Shown here in pieces: positions 56,282 through 64,000 of a DNA stretch of 64,000 bases. The position numbers and the translations under genes are program-made. This DNA is from Elmis aenea. Taxonomy: Eukaryota > Arthropoda > Insecta > Coleoptera > Elmidae. The stretch's first letter is position 1. Every line of letters begins with the position of its first letter. Location of the stretch: NCBI GenBank assembly GCA_947652605.1, contig CANTFG010000229.1, forward strand, positions 62,001-126,000. Direction: 5' to 3'. The notes under the pieces were generated by a model that was not told where the DNA came from, did not search any database, and was given only the letters and a program-made list of their open reading frames with translations.

Positions 56282-59036
56282 AAAGCACGGTATTTTTAGG
56301 AAATTATTAAAAAATTAAAACCAGCTCATTGAAAGACATATGCAAAACAATTGTATTCATGTAAAGAGGCGATGGATAAACTGTTCCTGTGATATACAAA
56401 TCAATAATTAAAATTGTTTCGAAATAGTCGCTCAAGGAACACATGTATTAACTAAAGCACGGCATTTTTTAGGAAATTATTAAAAATTAAAACCAGCTCA
56501 TTGAAAGACATATGCAAAACAATTGTATTCATGTAAAGAGGCGATGGATAAACTGTTCCTGTGATATACAAATCAATAATTAAAACTTGTTTAGAAATAG
56601 TCGCTCAAGGAACACATGTATTAACTAAAGCACGGTATTTTTAGGAAATTATTAAAAATTAAAACCAACTCATTGAAAGACATATGCAAAACAATTGTAT
56701 TCATGTAAAGAGGCGATGGATAAACTGTTTCTGTGATATACAAATCAATAATTAAAATTGTTTCGAAATAGTCGCTCAAGGAACATATGTATTAACTAAA
56801 GCACGGTATTTTTAGGAAATTATTAAAAATTTAAACCAGCTCATTAAAAGACATATGCAAAACAATTGTATTCATGTAAAGTGGCGATGGATAAACTGTT
56901 TCTGTGATATACAAATCAATAATTAAAATTGTTTCGAAATAGTCGCTCAAGGAACATATGTATTAACTAAAGCACGGTATTTTTAGGAAATTATTAAAAA
57001 TTAAAACCAGCTCATTGAAAGACATATGCAAAACAATTGTATTCATGTAAAGAGGCGATGGATAAACTGTTCCTGTGATATACAAATCAATAATTAAAAT
57101 TGTTTCGAAATAGTCGCTCAAGGAACACATGTATTAACTAAAGCACGGCATTTTTAGGAAATTATTAAAAATTAAAACCAGCTCATTGAAAGACATATGC
57201 AAAACAATTGTATTCATGTAAAGAGGCGATGGATAAACTGTTCCTGTGATATACAAATCAATAATTAAAATTGTTTAGAAATAGTCGCTCAAGGAACATA
57301 TGTATTAACTAAAGCACGGTATTTTTAGGAAATTATTAAAAATTAAAACCAGCTCATTGAAAGACATATGCAAAACAATTGTATTCATGTAAAGAGGCGA
57401 TGGATAAACTGTTCCTGTGATATACAAATCAATAATTAAAATTGTGTAGAAATAGTCGCTCAAGGAACATATGTATTAACTAAAGCACGGTATTTTTAGG
57501 AAATTATTAAAAATTAAAACCAGCTCATTGAAAGACATATGCAAAACAATTGTATTCATGTAAAGAGGCGATGGATAAACTGTTCCTGTGATATACAAAT
57601 CAATAATTAAAATTGTTTCGAAATAGTCGCTCAAGGAACACATGTATTAACTAAAGCACGGCATTTTTAGGAAATTATTAAAAATTAAAACCAGCTCATT
57701 GAAAGACATATGCAAAACAATTGTATTCATGTAAAGAGGCGATGGATAAACTGTTCCTGTGATATACAAATCAATAATTAAAATTGTTTCGAAATAGTCG
57801 CTCAAGGAACACATGTATTAACTAAAGCACGGTATTTTTAGGAAATTATTGAAAATTAAAACCAACTCATTGAAAGACATATGCAAAACAATTGCATTCA
57901 TGTAAAGAGGCGATGGATAAACTGTTTCTGTGATATACAAATCAATAATTAAAATGGTTTCGAAATAGTCGCTCAAGGAACATATGTATTAACTAAAGCA
58001 CGGTATTTTTAGGAAATTATTAAAAATTTAAACCAGCTCATTAAAAGACATATGCAAAACAATTGTATTCATGTAAAGTGGCGATGGATAAACTGTTTCT
58101 GTGATATACAAATCAATAATTAAAATTGTTTCGAAATAGTCGCTCAAGGAACATATGTATTAACTAAAGCACGGTATTTTTAGGAAATTATTAAAAATTA
58201 AAACCAGCTCATTGAAAGACATATGCAAAACAATTGTATTCATGTAAAGAGGCGATGGATAAACTGTTCCTGTGATATACAAATCAATTATTAAAATTGT
58301 TTCGAAATAGTCGCTCAAGGAACACATGTATTAACTAAAGCACGGCATTTTTAGGAAATTATTAAAAATTAAAACCAGCTCATTGAAAGACATATGCAAA
58401 ACAATTTTTTTCATGTAAAGAGGCGATGGATAAACTGTTCCTGTGATATACAAATCAACAATTAAAATTGTTTAGAAATAGTCGCTCAAGGAACATATGT
58501 ATTAACTAAAGAACGGTATTTTTAGGAAATTATGAAAAATTAAAACCAGCTCATTGAAAGACATATGCAAAACAATTGTATTCATGTAAAGAGGCGATGG
58601 ATAAACTGTTTCTGTGATATACAAATCAATAATTGAAATTGTTTCGAAATAGTCGCTCAAGGAACATATGTAATTACTAAAGCACGGTATTTTTAGGAAA
58701 TTATTAAAAATTAAAACCAGCTCATTGAAAGACATATGCAAAACAATTGTATTCATGTAAAGAGGCGATGGATAAACTGTTCCTGTGATATACAAATCAA
58801 TAATTAAAATTGTTTAGAAATAGTCGCTCAAGGAACATATGTATTAACTAAAGCACGGTATTTTTAGGAAATTATTAAAAATTAAAACCAGCTCATTGAA
58901 AGACATATGCAAAACAATTGTATTCATGTAAAGAAGCGATGGATAAACTGTTCCTGTGATATACAAATCAATAATTAAAATTGTTTCGAAATAGTCGCTC
59001 AAGGAACACATGTATTAACTAAAGCACGGCATTTTT

Positions 59037-60062
59037 AGGAAATTATTAAAAATTAAAACCAGCTCATTGAAAGACATATGCAAAACAATTGTATTCATGT
59101 AAAGAGGCGATGGCTAAACTGTTCCTGTGATATACAAATCAATAATTAAAATTGTTTAGAAATAGTCGCTCAAGGAACATATGTATTAACTAAAGCACGG
59201 TATTTTTAGGAAATTATTAAAAATTAAAACCAGCCCATTGAAAGACATACGCAAAACAATTGTATTCATGTAAAGAGGCGATGGATAAACTGTTTCTGTG
59301 ATATACAAATCAATAAATAAAATTGTTTCGAAATAGTCGCTCAAGGAACATATGTATTAACTAAAGCACGGTATTTTTAGGAAATTATTAAAAATTAAAA
59401 CCAGCTCATTGAAAGACATATGCAAAACAATTGTATTCATGTAAAGAGGCGATGGATAAACTGTTCCTGTGATATACAAATCAATAATTGAAATTGTTTC
59501 GAAATAGTCGCTCAAGAAACATATGTATTAACTAAAGCACGGTATTTTTAGGAAACTATTAAAAATTAAAACCAGCTCTTTGAAAGACATATGCAAAACA
59601 ATTGTATTCATGTAAAGAGGCGATGGATAAACTGTTCCTGTGATATACAAATCAATAATTAAAATTGTTTAGAAATAGTCGCTCAAGGAACATATGTATT
59701 AACTAAAGCACGGTATTTTTAGAAAATTATTAAAAATTAAAACCAGCTCATTGAAAGACATATGCAAAACAATTGTATTCATGTAAAGAGGCGATGGATA
59801 AACTGTTCCTGTGATATACAAATCAATAATTAAAATTGTTTAGAAATAGTCGCTCAAGTAACATATGTATTAACTAAAGCACGGTATATTTAGGAAATTA
59901 TTAAAAATTAAAACCAGCTCATTGAAAGACATATGCAAAACAATTGTATTCATGTAAAAAAGCGATGGATAAACTGTTCCTGTGATATACAAATCAATAA
60001 TTAAAATTGTTTAGAAATAGTCGCTCAAGGAACACATGTATTAACTAAAGCACGGCATTTTT
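59037..60062 (+). repeat. Six-monomer higher-order unit, copy 1 (empty)
   Basis: The 1026-bp block is marked in order by AGCCCATTGAAAGACATACG (59233), AGGAAACTATT (59550), AGAAAATTAT (59721), CGGTATATTTAGG (59882) and GTAAAAAAGCG (near 59954). The same ordered markers follow 1026 bases later in copy 2 and again near the window end. Confidence 0.85.
59550..59720 (+). repeat. Empty-site paralogue of the insertion monomer (copy 1)
   Basis: The monomer has the same rare AGGAAACTATT and AGCTCTTTGAAAG variants as the filled monomer and is followed by the same AGAAAATTAT monomer, but it has an uninterrupted ACAATTGTATTC. It lies 1026 bases (6 monomers) upstream of the filled copy. Confidence 0.9.
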
Positions 60063-60624
60063 AGGAAATTATTAAAAATTAAAACCATCTCATTGAAAGA
60101 CATATGCAAAACAATTGTATTCATGTAAAGAGGCGATGGATAAACTGTTCCTGTGATATACAAATCAATAATTAAAATTGTTTAGAAATAGTCGCTCAAG
60201 GAACATATGTATTAACTAAAGCACGGTATTTTTAGGAAATTATTAAAAATTAAAACCAGCCCATTGAAAGACATACGCAAAACAATTGTATTCATGTAAA
60301 GAGGCGATGGATAAACTGTTTCTGTGATATACAAATCAATAATTAAAATTGTTTCGAAATAGTCGCTCAATGAACATATGTATTAACTAAAGCACGGTAT
60401 TTTTAGGAAATTATTAAAAATTAAAACCAGCTCATTGAAAGACATATGCAAAACAATTGTATTCATGTAAAGAGGCGATGGATAAACTGTTCCTGTGATA
60501 TACAAATCAATAATTGAAATTGTTTCGAAATAGTCGCTCAAGAAACATATGTATTAACTAAAGCACGGTATTTTTAGGAAACTATTAAAAATTAAAACCA
60601 GCTCTTTGAAAGACATATGCAAAA

Positions 60625-60630
60625 CAATTG
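60625..60630. repeat. Left target-site duplication CAATTG
   Basis: CAATTG precedes the element and is repeated directly after it at 60882-60887. Uninterrupted monomers have a single CAATTG at this place, for example in the monomer starting at 59550. The maximum duplicated length is 6 bases, because the neighbouring bases differ (A on the left copy, T on the right). Confidence 0.8.
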
Positions 60631-60753
60631 AAGACCTTGGTGCAAGAAGGGGATATGTGCAAAAATGTAAAAAAAAAAAACTTGTACAGAAATGGGTTTT
60701 AAAATATGCGCTTTTCATATGGTGCAAATGTGGGATAAGTACGGCTTATAGAA
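60631..60753 (+). repeat. Left arm of the foldback element
   Basis: The arm begins AAGACCTTGG and ends GGCTTATAGAA. It contains a run of 12 A (60671-60682 region) and the palindrome-like CATATG. It is complementary to 60761-60881 with about 95% identity by eye. Differences are three bases in the A-rich tract, one base each at GGG/GGA, ATATGC/ATTTGC and TACGG/TAGGG, and an extra TA near the loop. Confidence 0.85.
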
Positions 60754-60760
60754 ATTATTT

Positions 60761-60881
60761 TTCTAAGCCCTACTTATCCCACATTTGCACCATATGAAAA
60801 GCGCAAATTTTAAAATCCATTTCTGTACAAGTCTTATTTTTTTACTTTTTTGCACATATCCCCTTCTTGCACCAAGGTCTT
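60761..60881 (-). repeat. Right arm of the foldback element
   Basis: This is the reverse complement of the left arm, starting TTCTAAGCCC beside the loop and ending CCAAGGTCTT at the insertion edge. The near-complete pairing means a transcript crossing the element would form a hairpin of roughly 120 base pairs. Confidence 0.85.
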
Positions 60882-60887
60882 CAATTG
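60882..60887. repeat. Right target-site duplication CAATTG
   Basis: This is the second copy of the target hexamer, followed directly by TATTCATGTAAAG, the normal continuation of the monomer. It pairs with the copy at 60625-60630. Confidence 0.8.
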
Positions 60888-63055
60888 TATTCATGTAAAG
60901 AGGCGATGGATAAACTGTTCCTGTGATATACAAATCAATAATTAAAATTGTTTAGAAATAGTCGCTCAAGGAACATATGTATTAACTAAAGCACGGTATT
61001 TTTAGAAAATTATTAAAAATTAAAACCAGCTCATTGAAAGACATATGCAAAACAATTGTATTCATGTAAAGAGGCGATGGATAAACTGTTCCTGTGATAT
61101 ACAAATCAATAATTAAAATTGTTTAGAAATAGTCGCTCAAGGAACATATGTATTAACTAAAGCACGGTATATTTAGGAAATTATTAAAAATTAAAACCAG
61201 CTCATTGAAAGACATATGCAAAACAATTGTATTCATGTAAAAAAGCGATGGATAAACTGTTCCTGTGATATACAAATCAATAATTAAAATTGTTTAGAAA
61301 TAGTCGCTCAAGGAACATATGTATTAACTAAAGCACGGTATTTTTAGGAAATTATTAAAAATTAAAACCAGCTCATTGAAAGACATATGCAAAACAATTG
61401 TATTCATGTAAAGAAGCGATGGATAAATTGTTCCTGTGATATACAAATCAATAATTAAAATTGTTTAGAAATAGTCGCTCAAGGAACATATGTATTAACT
61501 AAAGCACGGTATTTTTAGGAAATTATTAAAAATTAAAACCAGCTCATTGAAAGACATATGCAAAACAATTTTATTCATGTAAAGAGGCGATGGATAAACT
61601 GTTTCTGTAATATACAAATCAATAATTAAAATTGTTTCGAAATAGTCGCTCAAGGAACATATGTATTAACTAAAGCACGGTATTTTTAGGAAATTATTAA
61701 AAATTTAAACCAGCTCATTAAAAGACATATGCAAAACAATTGTATTCATGTAAAGTGGCGATGGATAAACTGTTTCTGTGATATACAAATCAATAATTAA
61801 AATTGTTTCGAAATAGTCGCTCAAGGAACATATGTATTAACTAAAGCACGGTATTTTTAGGAAATTATTAAAAATTAAAACCAGCTCATTGAAAGACATA
61901 TGCAAAACAATTGTATTCATGTAAAGAGGCGATGGATAAACTGTTCCTGTGATATACAAATCAATAATTAAAATTGTTTCGAAATAGTCGCTCAAGGAAC
62001 ACATGTATTAACTGAAGCACGGCATTTTTAGGAAATTATTAAAAATTAAAACCAGCTCATTGAAAGACATATGCAAAACAATTGTATTCATGTAAAGAGG
62101 CGATGGATAAACTGTTTCTGTGATATACAAATCAATAATTGAAATTGTTTCGAAATAGTCGCTCAAGGAACATATGTATTAACTAAAGCACGGTATTTTT
62201 AGGAAATTATTAAAAATTAAAACCAGCTCATTGAAAGACATATGCAAAACAATTGTATTCATGTAAAGAGGCGATGGATAAACTGTTCCTGTGATATACA
62301 AATCAATAATTAAAATTGTGTAGAAATAGTCGCTCAAGGAACATATGTATTAACTAAAGCACGGTATTTTTAGGAAATTATTAAAAATTAAAACCAGCTC
62401 ATTGTAAGACATATGCAAAACAATTGTATTCATGTAAAGAGGCGATGGATAAACTGTTTCTGTGATATACAAATCAATAATTAAAATTGTTTCGAAATAG
62501 TCGCTCAAGAAACATATGTATTAACTAAAGCACGGTATTTTTAGGAAATTATTAAAAATTAAAACCAGCTCATTGAAAGACATATGCAAAACAATTGTAT
62601 TCATGTAAAGAGGCGATGGATAAACTGTTCCTGTGATATACAAATCAATAATTAAAATTGTTTAGAAATAGTAGCTCAAGGAACATATGTATTAACTAAA
62701 GCACGGTATTTTTAGGAAATTATTAAAAATTAAAACCAGCTCATTGAAAGACATATGCAAAACAATTGTATTCATGTAAAGAGGCGATGGATAAACTGTT
62801 CCTGTGATATACAAATCAGTAATTGAAATTGTTTCGAAATAGTCGCTCAAGGAACATATGTATTAACTAAAGCACGGTATTTTTAGGAAATTATTAAAAA
62901 TTAAAACCAGCTCATTGAAAGACATATGCAAAACAATTGTATTCATGTAAAGAGGCGATGGATAAACTGTTCCTGTGATATATAAATCAATAATTAAAAT
63001 TGTTTCGAAATAGTCGCTCAAGGAACACATGTATTAACTAAAGCACGGCATTTTT

Positions 63056-64000
63056 AGGAAATTATTAAAAATTAAAACCAGCTCATTGAAAGACATATGC
63101 AAAACAATTGTATTCATGTAAAGAGGCGATGGATAAACTGTTCCTGTGATATACAAATCAATAATTAAAATTGTTTAGAAATAGTCGCTCAAGGAACATA
63201 TGTATTAACTAAAGCACGGTATTTTTAGGAAATTATTAAAAATTAAAACCAGCCCATTGAAAGACATACGCAAAACAATTGTATTCATGTAAAGAGGCGA
63301 TGGATAAACTGTTTCTGTGATATACAAATCAATAATTAAAATTGTTTCGAAATAGTCGCTCAAGGAACATATGTATTAACTAAAGCACGGTATTTTTAGG
63401 AAATTATTAAAAATTAAAACCAGCTCATTGAAAGACATATGCAAAACAATTGTATTCATGTAAAGAGGCGATGGATAAACTGTTCCTGTGATATACAAAT
63501 CAATAATTGAAATTGTTTCGAAATAGTCGCTCAAGAAACATATGTATTAACTAAAGCACGGTATTTTTAGGAAACTATTAAAAATTAAAACCAGCTCTTT
63601 GAAAGACATATGCAAAACAATTGTATTCATGTAAAGAGGCGATGGATAAACTGTTCCTGTGATATACAAATCAATAATTAAAATTGTTTAGAAATAGTCG
63701 CTCAAGGAACATATGTATTAACTAGAGCACGGTATTTTTAGAAAATTATTAAAAATTAAAACCAGCTCATTGAAAGACATATGCAAAGCAATTGTATTCA
63801 TGTAAAGAGGCGATGGATAAACTGTTCCTGTGATATACAAATCAATAATTAAAATTGTTTAGAAATAGTCGCTCAAGGAACATATGTATTAACTAAAGCA
63901 CGGTATATTTAGGAAATTATTAAAAATTAAAACCAGCTCATTGAAAGACATATGCAAAACAATTGTATTCATGTAAAAAAGCGATGGATAAACTGTTCCT
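63056..64000 (+). repeat. Six-monomer higher-order unit, copy 3 (empty, cut by window end)
   Basis: The markers AGCCCATTG (63251), AGGAAACTATT (63569), AGAAAATTAT (63740), CGGTATATTTAGG (63901) and GTAAAAAAGCG (63974) recur with the same spacing as in the first copy. The unit is truncated by the end of the window. Confidence 0.8.
63569..63739 (+). repeat. Empty-site paralogue of the insertion monomer (copy 2)
   Basis: This monomer also carries AGGAAACTATT and AGCTCTTTGAAAG and is followed by AGAAAATTAT at 63740. Its ACAATTGTATTC is intact. It lies 2993 bases after the filled copy, which is 16 monomers plus the 257-base insertion. Confidence 0.9.

Larger units (their letters stand above)
1..60624 (+). 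repeat. 171-bp satellite array, main segment
   Basis: The segment is made of head-to-tail copies of one AT-rich monomer whose start can be set at the motif AGGAAATTATTAAAAATTAA, seen at 1, 172, 343 and so on with a spacing of 171. Every monomer has the same order of landmarks: CCAGCTCATTGAAAG, CATATGCAAAACAATTG, GAGGCGATGG, CTGTTCCTGTGATATAC, a TTCG/TTAG site, CGCTCAAGGAACATATG, and CTAAAGCACGG. No copy is inverted. Divergence between monomers is low, mostly one to six substitutions. Departures from the 171 period are rare and recur at duplicated places, such as +4, +10, -1 and -2. No gene is visible. Tandem satellite of this scale is typical of eukaryotic centromeric or pericentromeric heterochromatin; that location is inferred, not shown. 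Confidence 0.98.
60631..60881. mobile_element. Foldback / MITE-like non-autonomous element, 251 bp
   Basis: This is the only non-satellite DNA in the window. It interrupts a monomer exactly within ACAATTGT and adds 257 bases, which is the 251-base element plus one extra CAATTG. The element is almost one long palindrome: two arms of 123 and 121 bp around a loop of about 7 bases (60754-60760). By eye the arms differ at six positions plus a 2-base gap, and the outermost 30 bases (AAGACCTTGGTGCAAGAAGG and the next 10) match perfectly. It has no coding capacity, so it would need a transposase from elsewhere. The superfamily is unresolved. Because the flank is itself palindromic, the target duplication can be read as CAATTG, AATT or AT, with termini AAG..CTT, GAAG..CTTC or TGAAG..CTTCA respectively. 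Confidence 0.85.
60576..61003 (+). repeat. Satellite monomer carrying the insertion (filled site)
   Basis: The monomer starts AGGAAACTATT with the rare variants AACTATT and AGCTCTTTGAAAG. It is split after CAATTG at 60630 and resumes after the element. Its total length of 428 is 171 plus 257. The following monomer begins with the rare AGAAAATTAT. The same pair of variants marks the empty-site paralogues at 59550 and 63569. Confidence 0.9.
60063..61345 (+). repeat. Six-monomer higher-order unit, copy 2 (with the foldback insertion)
   Basis: The block carries the same ordered markers as 59037-60062: AGCCCATTG at 60258, AGGAAACTATT at 60576, AGAAAATTAT at 61004 and CGGTATATTTAGG near 61165. Its length of 1283 equals 1026 plus 257, so the insertion is the only length difference. 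Confidence 0.85.
60888..64000 (+). repeat. 171-bp satellite array, segment after the insertion
   Basis: The same monomer resumes in the same orientation and phase after the foldback element. The monomer starting at 60576 is completed after the right CAATTG, and the next monomer starts at 61004, which is 171 plus 257 bases later. The array then continues to the end of the window without reaching unique DNA, so its right boundary is unknown. Variants seen here (AGAAAATTAT, CGGTATATTTAGG, GTAAAAAAGCGATGG, AGCCCATTG) also occur before the insertion, which shows that the two segments share the same duplicated blocks. Confidence 0.98.

Noticed and set aside
58502..58795. 97-codon minus-strand open frame as a gene
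   Set aside because: It is the same periodic satellite translation, opened by a GTAATTAC variant at 58669.
60606..60797. 63-codon plus-strand open frame across the foldback element
   Set aside because: It starts in satellite sequence, runs through the left arm including its A-run (lysine codons) and ends in the right arm. It is a chance frame through a palindrome, with no domain and no link to a transposase.
60631..60881. Solo LTR or LTR-retrotransposon fragment suggested by possible TG...CA ends
   Set aside because: The TG...CA ends appear only if the duplication is read as AT. The element is a full-length inverted repeat, which LTRs are not, and no internal retroelement sequence is present.
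60631..60881. Rho-independent terminator or microRNA gene
   Set aside because: A stem of about 120 bp with near-perfect pairing and direct target duplications fits a foldback transposon much better than a terminator. It is also longer than typical animal microRNA hairpins.
1..64000. CRISPR array
   Set aside because: The repeats are 171 bp, contiguous and head to tail, with no spacers and no cas genes.
1..64000. Primate alpha satellite
   Set aside because: The monomer length is the same, but the sequence is not recognisably alphoid and the CENP-B box match is only partial.
1..64000. Telomeric or subtelomeric short repeats, rDNA or tRNA genes
   Set aside because: I saw no telomere-type hexamer or heptamer runs, no rRNA-like GC-rich conserved blocks, and no tRNA A- and B-box pair at suitable spacing.
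1..64000. The whole higher-order mosaic as an assembly artefact
   Set aside because: Copies differ by private variants in nested patterns (for example the shared GTATTTGTAGG only in the last two marker dimers), which simple assembly duplication would not produce. Individual junctions could still be wrong.

Overview
The window is one uninterrupted head-to-tail tandem array of an AT-rich 171-bp satellite monomer (about 28% G+C in the consensus I read), roughly 373 copies, all in the same orientation. The array runs off both ends of the window. I see no protein-coding gene, rRNA, tRNA, CRISPR array or bacterial-type regulation. Megabase-type satellite organisation, nucleosome-scale monomer length and a non-autonomous foldback transposon point to eukaryotic centromeric or pericentromeric heterochromatin. 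The sequence alone does not let me name the clade. The 171-bp length equals that of primate alpha satellite, but the sequence is not recognisably alpha satellite.

Layout: positions 1-60624 and 60888-64000 are satellite. The only non-satellite DNA is a 251-bp near-perfect inverted repeat at 60631-60881, flanked by CAATTG on both sides. It is a foldback/MITE-like element that landed in one monomer. Two sister monomers, 6 and 16 monomers away, carry the same diagnostic variants and an intact empty site, so the insertion can be dated relative to the surrounding duplications.

The monomers differ by recurring substitutions and small indels, and these act as markers of a mosaic higher-order structure with no single unit size. 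I can place repeats of 1, 4, 6, 7, 8, 9, 11-12, 22, 25, 29, 38 and 67 monomers by matching rare variants. The largest is a 7468-bp block at 16283-23750 that recurs almost unchanged at 27738-35205. A distinctive degenerate dimer (340 bp) recurs five times between 21.6 and 48.6 kb. A run of five nearly identical monomers at 44837-45691 looks like fresh single-monomer amplification. This is what repeated unequal exchange or replication-based amplification of different sizes would leave behind.

Each monomer carries a site matching 7 of the 9 essential positions of the mammalian CENP-B box (nTTCGnnnnAnnCGGGn). The TTCG part of that site is also one of the most polymorphic places in the monomer. 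Because 171 is divisible by 3, a 57-codon reading frame on the minus strand stays in register through the array. It is interrupted by stop codons in most monomers, and the open stretches are chance products of variant monomers, not genes.
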